Source of the DNA: Climacteris rufus
Lineage: Eukaryota > Chordata > Aves > Passeriformes > Climacteridae
Direction: 5' to 3'
Length of the DNA stretch: 64,000 nt
Assembly: GCA_013398175.1 (NCBI GenBank)
Contig: VZRZ01002681.1
Location: 20,072 to 84,071, forward strand
The first letter of the stretch is position 1. Every line of letters begins with the position of its first letter. A program made the position numbers and the translations under genes. Positions 1-12,834 of the stretch are shown in pieces. The notes below the pieces were generated by a model, which did not search any database, was not told the DNA's origin, and saw nothing but the letters and a program-made list of their open reading frames with translations.

Positions 1-1980
1 TAAGTTATTTTAGTCATCTATCCTTTTGAAATATAGTCAGTTGGAATTCATGTTTATTTGTTCAGCCTGCCACTGTAACTAGTGAAAACATTGCAAATTG
101 ATGTAACATGACCAAATTTTGGTAATAAATATTACTGTAAGAAAAAATATGGGTACTAAGTTGGCAAATGTAATTTGTATATTCATAGTTTTAGTTTCCT
201 TCCTTTGAGGAAAAAAGATTGTTTTTATGAGTTTCTCACTTTAGATGGTGTGTTTTAATGAAGGCTCACATTTTTATACATCTCTATTCCTTATTTTACT
301 GGTGACGACACCAGCTGTTGATTATAACAAACTAATCAATGTTTGACATTTTCTCTGTTAAGCTTAGCATCAGTTTGACAATAGCAGTGAAAGAAAGGTA
401 CTATCACCTTATTTCTTGGGACTATACTGAATTGGGAAGGGGAAATGAACAGTCAGATGTGGAAATAATCACACATTTTTAGAATAACTTCTGTGTTTCA
501 TACAGATTTTGGATATTTCGGTGTTCTTATCTCTACCTATTTCTGCTGAGAGGCCTCACTCACTTGAATTCAAGATCAACATCAGAGTAATGATGTTTGT
601 CTGGAACTTGGATGGCTATTTAGCTTTCCTACAGTTTAGTCACACATCTAGAGCAAATTAATTTGATGTATTCCTTAAGCACATGCTAGATGGGAAAGGG
701 GAGTGGTATGGCTCTACAAGGCTAGACATAATGTCAGCAACTCTTCGACAGGCTTCTGTGAGTTTGTCAAGTCCCTGACAGTGCAAACTGAAGATCTGCC
801 ACAGTTACCTGTTGTGCCAGTTTGTTACATAAAGCAAGCCAGTATTTCTTAACCTCAATAACATATTCTTTCTTTTCTTAATAAAGCTGCACCTAAGAGT
901 ATCTACAGAGGCAGTGCAGCATTAGCAGATTTTCAGTTGCTTCTTTTATATATAGAAGGCCTGGGTCTTCCCTTCCTAAAAGGCAGGCTAGTCTAAATGG
1001 ATTCTGAATTGGAGTAAAGCCCTATAGGTTTAACTGAGATTTTTAGAAATGGTGAGAGAAAACAGTCCTAACAAACATCTACTCAATTTTTGAATTGTGT
1101 GCTGGGCTGATGAGACAGTTTTGTCACTGGGGTAGTTTTCTCACACTATCGTTATCTGCTTAAAGATTCCACTTGCAATTTACTTAAATACAGCATTCAT
1201 TTTAGTATTTTTCTTGAATTTTCCATTCTTTTTCCTTTATCTAACACTATTAGCAAGTACACTTTATACTGTGCTTTTAAATTTGTTGTTGTTGTTTTGG
1301 GTTTTTTGTTTGTTTGTTTGGGTTTTTTTTTGTAATGAGAATTATTTTAATTTCTGGTTAAACTTGGTAGTATCATCAGTGAAATCCAACGTTTACAAAT
1401 ATTGATTGTAAGGCTGTGTATTGGGATGGAATGAGAAATAAATAATTAAATAAAAGGAAAACTGAAAAAATCTTGTGACATTGAATAAAACTATTCAAAC
1501 TCTAGTTTTGATTTTACATTTTGAAAAACATTTCAACACTCAAATCTTACACTTATTATGACTGCTGAAACATTTTGTTAACATAACATATAATAACATA
1601 TAATAACAAATATATTCATAATAGTTTTTTGAAAGAGAGTACTCATGCAATGTTGTTTTACCCACTTTATAATTTCAAGAAAGCTATAAATACAGTCTTA
1701 AAATAGACAGATTTGATATAAGAGATTTTAAAATAAAGGATGAGCTTTAAAGGTCATTGGTAAATAAAATAAAAATTATTTTTATACCAGAATTCTGCCA
1801 TAAAGCATTAAATCTGGCTCAGATTCAATTTTTCTGTTACTGTAGCACTGAATGAATCTCTAAACTAGTATGGCAATTCTATCTTGGTGTAATATTCTGA
1901 GGCTATTTTCACAGTGACCTAATTCATTTTTTCTCCAGTAAGATAAAAAAGTCTAATTACATTACAAAACTTTTTTCCTT
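1..1980. other. Unique-looking A+T-rich non-coding DNA
   Basis: No repeat family, coding homology or RNA gene was recognised. The only patterning is simple: a GTT/GTTT-rich run near 1286-1332 and a short ATAATAACAT reiteration near 1585-1612. The 63-codon frame at 1214-1405 lies in this T-rich tract and is compositionally expected. Confidence 0.6.
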
Positions 1981-1989
1981 CAATCTACA

Positions 1990-2217
1990 GTGACAACTTG
2001 CCAACTGTACCTCTCTATTTTTGCATTTTTATGCTTTTCTTGCTCACTTGTAGGAAGAGAAGTGTCAGCCTCGTGGAGCCCTTCCCACGGACGAGCTCCC
2101 GTGGGTACGTCAGGGTGCTCGCAGCAGCACAGTGATGAGGCGCGCAGGACTCCTGCCCCCTCTAGACTGTCTCCGGTGCTAGATCCTAATTTTAAGCACC
2201 CAGTGTCATCCAATTAA
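1990..2217 (+). other. Unrecognised short open frame in a GC-rich patch, possible exon
   Basis: The frame is open for 75 codons and begins at a GTG directly after a pyrimidine tract ending in CTACAG, so it resembles a splice acceptor followed by an exon rather than a gene start; there is no ATG. The first 20 or so residues are hydrophobic (QLYLSIFAFLCFSCSL), the rest is polar and rich in Ser, Pro and Arg. Bases 2060-2190 are clearly richer in G+C and CpG than the flanks, and GGTACGT near 2105 could act as a donor. I do not recognise the peptide. The patch could equally be a fragment of an old repeat or chance. The overlapping minus-strand frame (1980-2213) has no better support. Confidence 0.12.
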
Positions 2218-2340
2218 TGTCAAACTCTGCTGGCTTCATCTCATTTTGTCTTGCTATCACCATATCTAGCAAGTTGTCTTAAAAGATTGTTGCTACTGCA
2301 GTCCTTATGCTTCCTGTTTGTTTCTACACAAGTAATAACA

Positions 2341-2405
2341 TACATCATCATCATCATTATTATAATTATTATGCATTATTATTATTACCATTATTACTAT
2401 TATTT
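2341..2405. repeat. Imperfect ATT/CAT trinucleotide microsatellite
   Basis: CATCATCATCATTATTATAA-type units grade into ATTATTATTACC-type units over about 65 bases. Translation gives the Ile- and Tyr-rich low-complexity stretch of the overlapping frame, which is not a gene. Confidence 0.85.
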
Positions 2406-5400
2406 TACTGTTAAATTTCCTGGATTATTTCAGTAAACTAAAGGCTATTTATTATTTTTGAAGCAATTTACATTACTATGTGTTTTTTGTAGAGTTTGCT
2501 GCATAAATTAGGAAGTCATCTTTCTAATGTAAGTTTAAGTTTGATTTAAGTCTAGTGTGTTCTACAGTACAAAAAGTTTTGCTCCTATTTGGTTAATATA
2601 ACAAGCAGAAAATATTTTACCCTCCACCTAGCAGTGTGCATAGGATTCAGGTGAATTAGATGTCAGCAAGCTGGAAGTTAGTTTCTACTAATTACTTACA
2701 AATGTGGTCTCAAAGTGATATGGATCCATTGTAAATCTTCACTGTCACCCAGAAAGCAACTTTGTATTTGTAGCATGTCTTTAATCCTGTGATAGAATCA
2801 TAGACAGGTATCCTGTCGAAGACTTCACCTGTGTTAAAGAATCTTCACTTCTATTATGGACAAAAGGAGGTGGAAAGCTAAAGGAAATTTTGGAGCTATA
2901 TTGTTCAGTGTCCTCTACGAAGTCATGACTACTATGTTATAAGTCAAAAATGCACCTGAGTGTACCTAGTCCACAGATTTTGGGAGAATGGTACACAATA
3001 TTTGCTCACTTGTCCTCTCCAAGAGAGGAAGTAGTTAAAACATTACTTCTCTATCCTACTGATAGTACAAAAATGCAAAAGAAAATCTTGTCATTTCAAA
3101 CAAGCTCAAACACACTGTGGTAGTTAATAGGTTTATAAAACTCATTGTCCTCTAGAATAGATGTCTTAAAAGTTTATTCTTTCTTCACAGTGAGTAGTCA
3201 CTTAGTATATGGAGAGGGAAAAAAAGAAAGAAAATAAAAACAGACATAGGATGTAGACTAAGAAATTAGAGGAATGAAAACATGAAAACAGGTTGGTCTA
3301 GAAATATTACAAGGTGGAAAAAAGTGGAAGATATCAACTTTCTGGGATGTGGGAAAAACAAATATTTTCCAAACCTCCAAAGATTAAAAGGGAATATATT
3401 TTTCTTCAGTGTATTTTTTCCCACTGCAGTACAAGCTAGCTAGTTCTGCTTATGACAGTCAGCAATCTAAGAGTTGTAATAACTTACCTTATCTCTAAGA
3501 AAAAGGTAATCAAAGTGAAAATACATTTACTGTCAGAACAATTAACTTTATGATGGTTTCTACTCCCTGGTTCAAAGTCCCATACACTAGCCCCAGCTAA
3601 TCTAAAGTTCTATACCTGCCTCTCGTCCAAGCACTCTAGCCTATTCCCATCTTCCGGCTCAGGCCCCTCAGAGTTGCCTCTGCACATGCCAGGGGAGCTG
3701 GACACAATCTGACTCTTTTGAATATAGAAACTAGCTAGGAAACAGTCTTTTTAACCCTGTTTACTACTACTTTGCCCTTCTGTGGTCCATGTCAGTGTTT
3801 TATTCCCTCTGCATTCAAGGCTTTCCCTCCCACATTTCTAACACCAAGAAGATGAATAAACTATTTAGTTTCCAGAGAAGAAAGAACCTTTGTTCTGTCT
3901 TCATTAGGAGCATGCAAGGTTATTGTCGTGCTGAAATTATCCTTTTGCCCCAGTTCAGACACGCTTAACACGAAAGAGCTGTATGGTAAATTCAAAACCT
4001 ACAATTCTAAGAGGTCCTTCTGTAATGTATATGAACTTCCCTGATTCCAAGGCACATAATTCAGCACAGTTGGGTACATTTTCACAAGGACATGAGGAAG
4101 AAAGGGAATATGCTCCTTACAAAATTTTATTTCTTCCTGCTCTAGACTATGGAAGGACTTTTATGCAGCAAAAAATGAAGAACAGCTTAATGTTTTTAAT
4201 CATACAATACCTATGTCTTTTCTTCACCTTGCTTTTGATTTTCTGGACTGAAATTTCATCAAAACAGAGCATGTCCAGCATCAAAATTTTCTATACAATT
4301 GATAAAACATAAAACAATTTCTCTTTAACAAATTATTTCAGTAATCTGCTGAGACTCCTGTTGGAAAACTCTGAATGGATAAAATTTTATTTTACAAAGG
4401 CTTCTAATTCCATTGAAATACAAGAGCTTTGCACTGGAATACTCAAAGGTATTTATTCATGAAAATTGTTTAACCACATTTGTCTTCGGAAATACTACTT
4501 AATGTTAAAATCTTTCTGAGGAATTCTTGGATGAAAATCTATGAAATACAAATGAAATTATTAATTCAGAGAAGACATAACACTATTTTTAACTTTGTTG
4601 TCAAATAATTTTGTTTTTCAATCCTTAGAATATGACCCACTTTAATACAGGTAATTACACTATGACCAATTCTACAGTGCATTCAAAAACTTCTAAACAT
4701 TTTTCAAGGCAAAGTCTGTGTCAAGAAAAAAATGTTTTCTACATGACATTCTGTCAGATAGAATGAGTATAAACTGTTACACTGAAAACTCAAATGCTGA
4801 GAAACATCATTCATGACCTGAAGGGATCAGATCTTTATCAAAAAGAAAAGTAATTTGTACTGTCTCTAACTTGAACTTTGTGATGAACTGAGCTTCACTA
4901 TATGTTCCTGACAAATTATCTATTCTCTACTGATCACTTAGGACTGAAGAAGTCAGAGGTGAACCTTTTCTGGGCTGCTTGCTGGTTTTTGTTACCCTGA
5001 GCTCTTTTACCATCATTAAATGCCAGCAATACATCTTAGCAAGTTGCTTGTTGCCAACAGCAACATATAAATATTTATTGGATTACAACTATGTAGTCTA
5101 GGTCCCCAAATTCAAATGCAGCTGTGTTGAATACTTATTCCTCACAACTCATTCCACAGACATGGCAGGTACGCTGGAAAAGACAGAAAATGTTGTGGTA
5201 CTGCAGTAGGTATTGGCGGATTGCAAGTCTTCACTATTGTGAACTATTAAGATAATATTGTGAATTGCTAAGATAATATTATATATTCATAGGCACTACA
5301 GAAAGTCACAGAGACAAATTTTCTACAAAAATATGCCTTTTATTTTGAAGGTTCTCAGCATTTTTAATGATTACAACAGTACAAAGTGCTGAAAACACCA

Positions 5401-6529
5401 CTTCTAAAATTATTTGTTCCTTCTTAGTTAAGAAGTATCACAGATATTATAGAATGCACTGGTTACTTTAAATCTACCTTTGTTTCACATGATGAAAATC
5501 TCTAAACATTTGTGAATCATTTAAAACATTTCATTGACCTACTTTTAAAAAGCTTATATTAATAGGAAAAAGTAAGTTCTTTTATCAGTTGAAGCCTACT
5601 TACAACAAAAACACAAGGTAATTATTTCAGTCATCAACATAATCCCAAAAGGTGGGATTTTATGTGGTGATCAGACCTCTCTGATATTTTTGCCTCATTA
5701 AGTTTTATAATGCTGCTATTCTTGTAAGCACTTTGTCCTATAAATGCAAAACCACAGCAACTAGAACCAGCCATCAGAGACCATGGGGAATCAAGAGACA
5801 CAAGCAGATTATTCTATTGTTTTTAGTTTTGGGGGTAGTCCAAATTATTTCAAGAGTAAAAGATAATGAAGTCCAAGTAAACATTAGTGATAAATTTATA
5901 TTAAGAATCTGAGGCATAAAATCTGGATCTGTGTTTTGATTCCCATCAAGTTTCAAGTGTGCTCAGAGCTCTAAAGAGAATCTGTTGATGGAATAAAACT
6001 GCAAGTTAACACAAATGTCACAAAGCAAAACATGGCAAACAGCTAAACCAAGACACAATAACACAGATGGGTTAAAGGTACAGCAGCACAGCACAGATGG
6101 ACCAAGTTCTGTTCAATTGCAGGAGGCAACCCTTACTTGCACTTTTGTTTATTTTAATTTGAACAATCAAGATACTAATCCCTAATAGGATGCTCTGCTT
6201 TCAATGTAATAAAACTACAGATTGAAACAGTATTAAAGTATTTGACAGAAGATATAAGTATTCAAGAATAATATTTTGGGAAAATTGGAATAAATCCACT
6301 CTCAAAAAAAACCAAAAAATGGAAGAAACCATTTATAAACTTACAAGATCTTTTTCTTGGTGTTTTTAGAGCAAAAAAAGCTTTTTTATGAGAACAAGAA
6401 CATTTCAGGGCCATCATTAAACTCTCTGGGATCAATGGAAAAAACATAGTATTCCCCAACTACTCAGTGTCCTGACTATAAAAGAAAAGTTTTACATTCT
6501 GAAAACATTGCAGTGAAGCCCGTTTATTT
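2406..6529. other. Unique-looking non-coding DNA
   Basis: No transposon or gene was recognised. A slightly C-rich patch lies at 3590-3850 with no identifiable content. A 21-bp imperfect tandem duplication sits at 5237-5278 (two units, both ending TAAGATAATA). The frame at 3983-4312 (109 codons) has no recognisable domain and is probably chance. Confidence 0.55.
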
Positions 6530-6578
6530 GGGGGGGGGAGAGGGATGGGCAGGAGGGTGGGGCAGACAGGGGAGGGGG
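6530..6578 (+). other. G-rich tract with quadruplex-forming pattern
   Basis: Nine consecutive G (6530-6538) are followed by further runs of three to five G separated by loops of one to six bases (GGGATGGGC, GGAGGGTGGGG, GGGGAGGGGG). This gives at least six G-runs in 49 bases inside A+T-rich surroundings and satisfies the usual G3+N1-7 pattern several times over. No gene start is recognised next to it. Confidence 0.7.
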
Positions 6579-8340
6579 CTGACGAATATTCTTCTGCTGG
6601 ACTTTGTAACAAATTTAATATGACTTTAAAGTGCTTCATTGTATGTTGTACAAGCTCTAATAGACTTGGATCTCTCCAAAAAAACCATTTCTTATCTCAC
6701 TAATATTTTTCTATTCTCTCTCTACTTGTCATTAGGAAAGAGAATATAATGAAGTTCTTAAAAACTTATCAGTTGCCAGGAAAAGGGACTGATGAGGAAA
6801 GAAATCGGTTTTCCAAATACTGAAAAATTATATGAGTAATGACAAAAAGAAGAAAAGATTGAACTAAAAGTTCAGAAGTCTTGAGCAGAAGCAGAAAAAT
6901 CCCCCAAAAAATACTGTTAAAGGAATATAATTTGCATTACAATTCCAACACTCTTAAAAAATGTGATAGCAAATTTAAGCACAATGTTATTGAAATATAA
7001 ATGTTGTTGAAAAAGGTATTCATGGATCTCTTAAAAAAAGCAACATATTTGAAACAAAAGAGCTCTAATAATCTCTCCTTTAGAAAGACTAAAAAAAGGT
7101 AATGGAAAAACTTGAAGTACATTACATTTTTTTATGAATTAAAGTAAATTTTATTCCCTCTGCATTGGTCCTTCTCTTCAACCCATCCTAATCTTAGAGA
7201 AAGAAGATAGTTCTTTGTATAGCATATTCAATAGCTTGAATATTCTGTGGTTTTGTTTTTGTATTTTTGATTTGGATATAGAATAAATCAGACAAAATAA
7301 TACAGATTCCTGCCACATTTACACTGGTAGAAGTGTAAACTAACTCGCAGTTTGAACTTTGCTTTCTTTGCATCTCAGACCAAGAGTGATTTAAGTTGGA
7401 TTTATAACAGTATAACAAAGCACATCTTATTTGATATAAATCTGTTTATTTTTTCATTGCAACAATCTTGCAACACACTTGCAACCATCCCATATATTCT
7501 GTTCTTGAAAATCTCCAAGCTTATCTGAAAAGTGTGTAGTGTTTTGTAACATAGTGAACTAGCCAGCAACTGCTTAGAGACCTTATTCATTCCATAGACA
7601 AGTCATAATAAATCAGATTGGAAAGCAGATCATTTCCAGAGCTGACAAACTAATGTATTATCACTGTAGCTGACACAAGAACATAATTTAGTTTTTAAAA
7701 TTATTAATATCTGTATCTACAAATTCATAGTAATTTTCATGCTAAAAGGTTCTTTCAAGCACTCACTCTTCCTATGTTCTTTTCTATTAAAATATAATAT
7801 AAAATTTTAAAGATGTCTATCACAGTACTAGAAGGGTTGAACCAACTAGAAACTAGGTGCAAGACTAATAGAAGAATAAATATCCTGCTTAAAAGAATTT
7901 TCTATTATTTTAGAAGACAAATAAACTAACAAGTACACTTTTACTCCACATTAACGTAGTGAATTATTATAGAGCTAAAATATTGTACATAGGTGTTCAC
8001 CTATAAAATTACAAGTAAAATAAACCTAATCTTTAAGAGATCAACCAGGCCAGATCATAATGACTTTATAACTTAATGGAATGTTCTTCCCCATTTGTCA
8101 CATCCCACTTGTGAGAAGGGGAGAATGACTAAGATTTGGAAATCCACTTGATATGGATTAGGATGAGATAAGACTCAAGGTCTGTACATTAACACCAACT
8201 TCAACGGAACAAATATTCTGCAAATGTTGATCCTCTCACCGTTATATTTACCTAAACTATGAGGCTTTGTGTCAAGTCAAGGTAGGTCTTATGTTACTTA
8301 AAACCTTAAGGGAGAAGGAGAGAAGGGAGGGCCAGCAGAG
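6579..8340. other. Unique-looking A+T-rich DNA
   Basis: No repeat family or coding homology was recognised. The minus-strand frames of 61-74 codons here are typical chance frames in A+T-rich DNA. Confidence 0.55.
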
Positions 8341-8345
8341 GGGGC

Positions 8346-8373
8346 ATGGAGAAAAATAGAGAGAAAGAGAGAA

Positions 8374-8405
<32 letters not shown>

Positions 8406-8484
8406 GGTCACCAGTCCTGGATTCAGCATCAGACCTGCCAGTGGGGTTGTTTGGTAGAGAGAGAGAGACACACAGAGAGAAATT
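8346..8484. repeat. GA-rich microsatellite in two blocks
   Basis: An almost pure GA/GAAA run occupies 8353-8406 and a second GAGAGAGACACACAGAGAG block 8456-8480, separated by about 50 bases of mixed sequence. The opposite strand gives long Ser-Leu alternation in overlapping frames, which is a repeat artefact. A GA tract also borders the LTR-like block near 59.53 kb, but the flanks of the two do not clearly match. Confidence 0.85.
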
Positions 8485-8559
8485 CTGCAAGTCTCCTTTG
8501 GCTTGTTGTCCAAGCACATGGTACAGGCACTTGGGCCTTTTCGCATATATCTTCTGAAT

Positions 8560-9130
8560 GAAAAAAGAAGAAAATCAATCAGATGTAAAGCACAAAGATG
8601 AATTCAACTTTATTGATTTAAAATACAGTAGTAGGAGAAGGACAGAACTCAAGCTGAAAAGTGTAAAGGTCTCCCAAAAACGTTGCACACATGAACCAAA
8701 GAGAGACCATGATTCAGTCACTCACGAACACCTTGCTTTTCACATTTCCAAACACAGTGTAAACTAGACAAATTATTTGGGAAATGTTTTGGAACAAAGA
8801 CAGTCAAACTCCATCATCCAACATTCTTGTGTCAGTTTTAACATCAGCATCTTTAGCACCCGTGCCATGTGTTTGCCATGATTTACATACAATGTATTTG
8901 TACAATGAAATGATATAACATTTCTAATGCTATATAGTTTAACAGTCTCTGTTTTATGTTAAAAGCTTCTCAGGTAGCAAATCTAAAAAATAGCTCAAAA
9001 TATTTTATAGGTAAATGCAGAAAGGGAACAAGAAATTTTTTCTACTTAAAAGTTGAAGCAGGAAGAAGTGTTTTCTTCTGCCCTAGTTCAGAGTTCTTCA
9101 GTAGTCTGCTGACTCCTTATCTAAAAGATT
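8560..9130. other. Unique-looking DNA
   Basis: Nothing recognisable; ordinary A+T-rich sequence up to the CR1 tail. Confidence 0.5.
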
Positions 9131-9492
9131 AATCATAGAATAATGCAATAATACAATGATTTGTGTTGGAAGGGACTTTAAAGATCATCTACTCCCAACC
9201 TCCCTGCCATAGGCAGAGACAATTTCCACCAGGTTGCTCAAAGTCCTGCCCATCCTGGTCTTGAACACTTCCAGGAATGGTGCATCCACAATTTCTCTCA
9301 GAAGCCTGTTCCATAGTCTCACCTCTCTCTAAAGTACTTCTTGCTAGCATCTAATATAAATCTTCCAGTTTAAAGCCATTCCCTCTTGTTCTATCACTAT
9401 CTACCTGTGCAAAGATTTGGCCTCCTGCCCTTTTGTAAGCTCCCTTTAAGTACAGGAAAGCCACAATGAGTTCTGTCTGAAACCTTCTCATA
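9131..9492 (-). mobile_element. CR1 LINE, 5'-truncated 3' end
   Basis: The plus strand opens with AATCATAGAATAATGCAATA, the reverse complement of a degenerate octamer tail, followed by the CR1 3' landmark (TTGGAAGGGACTTTAAAGATC). Next come the antisense of the ORF2 C-terminal coding part (CTTCCAGGAATGGTGCATCC, then GCCTGTTCCATAGTCTCACC) and CATTCCCTCTTGTTCTATCA. The copy ends near 9492, so only about 360 bp of a roughly 4.5-kb element is present, the usual result of 5' truncation. It is diverged and has no open frame. Confidence 0.93.
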
Positions 9493-12299
9493 ATTTGTAA
9501 CAGCTGGTGTTATCCTAGATTTCTTTATAGAAGAATAATGGAAGGCAGGACCATCATTAACTTCTGATCCATATGTTTAAAAAATTATTTTCAATTGAGT
9601 CATATACAACAAATTACACCCCCTCAGGATGAACTGGGAAGATTGAAGGTATCTTTTCATGTGTATCAGTTCAAATATTGATGTTTAGAAAATTATATAA
9701 TATATAACTTGCTAAATATGAACTATGGGGTAACTCAAATAAAATCCTGTCATCAGGGAGCTCCATACACTATTTGAAAAAAGAAAAATTAGCCCAAGTC
9801 AGTAGCTAGAAAGGAATGTCTAAATCATTCTGCCAAAAGCTCTCTTGGAGATCTTTATGTTAAACTGACAGGTTCCTCAAGAAGTTGTGTCTATCCTTTC
9901 TCACAAACACATTTTAGTAAGGATCAGAGGACTTTACAAGTTAGATGTAATATTATTTCCCCCTTTTCAGGAATAAAATGCAACAAAAGACTGAGAAATT
10001 CTGGAAAATATTCTGTTAAATATCGTTACCATTTTTCAGTTGAATTCCAAAAAATATACTTTAATATATTCTCTGTTTTACTATAAGCAATTATTTTGAT
10101 TTTGCTTTAATTTTCTAGACAAGTGCTATTCACAAGAATTATTCCGATGAGGTAACCTTTGGTCTTCTATTTCATATGTGAAAGACTTTTTCTGAAGAAA
10201 CAGCCATAGGGTTTTTTTGGTGCTTTGTCATACCGAATTATATCTTCCTTTAAAGATGATCAAAACAAGTACATGTAAGTGAAGTTTAATTCACTGACCT
10301 ACTTCAGGTCTAATTCAACTTGACCTCAAGTTCTCATGTTTCCTGACCTGCAGTGCTCTCTTCCTCACTTTCTTTTTATCACTAATCTTTATCCCTCCTT
10401 AGCTTCTTCCTCTGCATTCATTGAGCTTTCTTCTTGTTATAAACGTTTTCTTACTTTATTGTAATTCTCTTTCTGTCTCTCCTCACAACTCCTACTGTGA
10501 GTCCCTTGAAAATGGATATGAGTACTAATCCATATCTATTTCCTCACTTCCTTGTTTTCATTCCATGTCTTTTTTACTCTAACTGTCCTCACAAAAGGAC
10601 CTCTTTTGTTGACCCTTCAGACAGATAGGAAATCATCACTTTTACGATAACCTCCTGTCCATGTACAACGATGTATCTTTTAATTTTTTTTTCCTCTCTC
10701 CTTTTTCTCTTCCTCTTCAGGAAAACTTTTTTCTTCATTTTACCACCTGGTGTTTCTTCAGTGGAAATTACAATGTCTTCCCTAATGTTCATCCATAATT
10801 CTTTTGTTGAGAAATTATTCTATTCAAAGTGCTTTAAATTCTAACTTAATATGCAGCAGAGCTTACTGCATCTGTATTTTCTGTTCAATCACACCTGTGA
10901 ACCTATCATAGTATTTACTTTGATTCACCATGACCAAATTTGAGGAAGTATTTTTAATTAAATATTTAACCAACTTCCTTCCTTACTGTGGCCACTTTTT
11001 CAAACTCTCAGTGAAACTTCTCAAATCTCCTAATGATATCCCTCTTTTCTGTCTTCATCAGTATTAATTGCTCTATAATCCTACAATGAAAACAAGGGAA
11101 GTTTGAATAATTACCTGGATACTTCTCCACAGCTGTATTACCTAAAGTAGATCAATACTATTTTGAACTTTTGGATTTTTTTTGTAAAGTAAACATTAAA
11201 AATAGTACAAGAAAAGATATTGTGCAACATTATCACTATGAGGAAAAGGAAAGTTGGAGTAATTTACATCATAAAACCTACAACATCCTCCACGGTACTC
11301 AGAGGAGTTTGTGTTTGTGTATATATGAATGTAAGCATGTATGCACATATAGATGAAATTATGTTTGAATTAATCACAGAAGGTGAAACTGAAAAGACCA
11401 TTATTAAAGTGTGATTATTCAACAGGAATGCACATAATCTTGTCTGAGGCACAAGAAGACCAAGGCAGTGGTTCCTTGATAAACCATTCCTATTCTACTT
11501 ACAAGACTACAGGTCTGCCAAGTGTAAATGCTTTCCCAGTCTAACACAGAGGAAAGCTTTATTAAACTATAGTCATTAAGATGAATCCTAAGGGTCAGAT
11601 TCATATCCCCGTCACTTGTTGCATGCAATATATGTTTTGTTTATATATTGTATCACAACAAGTCATGTATTACATGACTTGATACTATCTTCAACCTGGA
11701 AAGTTTTTACTAATGCTGTTACCCTTACAAAGAAAAACTTACCAAACCCAACAAATTCCTTATATTACATGGTACACAAAGCACTTGAAGATCAACCCAC
11801 TGTTGGGGTTTTATTTTACACTTTTTATTCTCTAGAGAATTCAGCTTTAAGCAGATAATCCTCAAATCTCTCTTTTCATGCAACTAAGGTGGGTAAAAGG
11901 AGGAAAAGTTAGCTTCATTGTTAGGACCCCAATGAGTAGGAAAACCTAAATGAAAAAGGAAAAGCCAGACCAAAAGAAGTATCTTATTAGGTGACTTCAT
12001 TTCCATTTGTCATCTACTTTTCATTTAGGAGAGATCACAAGACAAATTTGTGACTTTTAAATACTCAGTCACGTTCCTTGGGTGAGCTGTGTACTGAGGG
12101 CTTTGTCTCACCAACCAGGAACTAGTCACTTGGTAAAAAGTCCTTCCATATGAATGTCTCTATTCACTAGGAATGTAATCAAAAATAAAGAACTTGAATT
12201 TCTAGGAATTTCCTGTAATCCAGAGTGTCGGTAATTAATGCACTAGAATACTGTAAGACTCCTGCTCAACAAAACTGCCTGAGAATGCATTTCCTTTTA
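9493..12299. other. Unique-looking DNA
   Basis: No repeat or gene was recognised. A pyrimidine-rich stretch lies at 10340-10600. A GT-rich patch near 11305-11345 accounts for the overlapping frames at 11171-11452. Confidence 0.5.
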
Positions 12300-12304
12300 G
12301 CAGA

Positions 12305-12829
12305 TGTGATGGTTTGACTCTGGCTAGGTGCCAGGTGCCCACCAAGTTTCCCTATAGCTCCCTCCCCCAGAGGGACAGGGGAAAGGACAAGAGGAATCAG
12401 TGGTTGAGATAAGGCAGTTTTTATTGAAGCGACAGAAAAGCAAAAGCAGGGCCTGCATGCGCATAAGCAAAAGAAGGAGAAGTCAATCTCTACTTCCCAT
12501 CAGCAAGCGATGTTCAGGCACATCCTGGGAAGCAGGGCCTCAGCATGCGTAGTGGTTCCTCTGGAAGGCAGACATTACAGAATGCCCCTCCCTCCTCCCC
12601 TCTCTCTCTCGGCTTTTATATCTGAGCTGATGTCATATGGTATGGAATATCCCTTTGGTTCCTTTGGGTCAGCTGGCCTGCTTGTTTTCCCTCCTGAGGT
12701 CTTGCCCACTCCCTGCCCCTCCCTGATGGGGGAGAATATTAGAGGGACAGTGCTGCTCAGCAGTAGTCAAAACACTGAAGCACAGCACTGGCAGGGCTGC
12801 TGAACTCTACCTCAGTTAGAACCAATACA
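12305..12829 (-). mobile_element. Solo LTR, ERVL-type, with 5-bp TSD
   Basis: The element runs from TGTGATGG to ...CCAATACA on the plus strand and is flanked by an exact 5-bp direct repeat GCAGA (12300-12304 and 12830-12834), the TSD length usual for class III (ERVL) elements. Transcriptional polarity is minus: a TATA-like ATATAAAA lies at about 12615-12622 (plus-strand TTTTATAT) and AATAAA at 12420-12425. It shares with three other LTRs here (26.5, 27.1 and 33.9 kb) the plus-strand box TATGGAATATCCCTTTGG (12641-12658) and a related outer end. No internal retroviral sequence is attached, so it is the product of LTR-LTR recombination. Overlapping open frames inside it are not genes. Confidence 0.9.
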
Positions 12830-12834
12830 GCAGA

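Noticed and set aside
8272..8561. Overlapping frames of 71-82 codons on both strands
   Set aside because: They are translations of a GA/CT microsatellite (Ser-Leu or Arg-Glu alternation).
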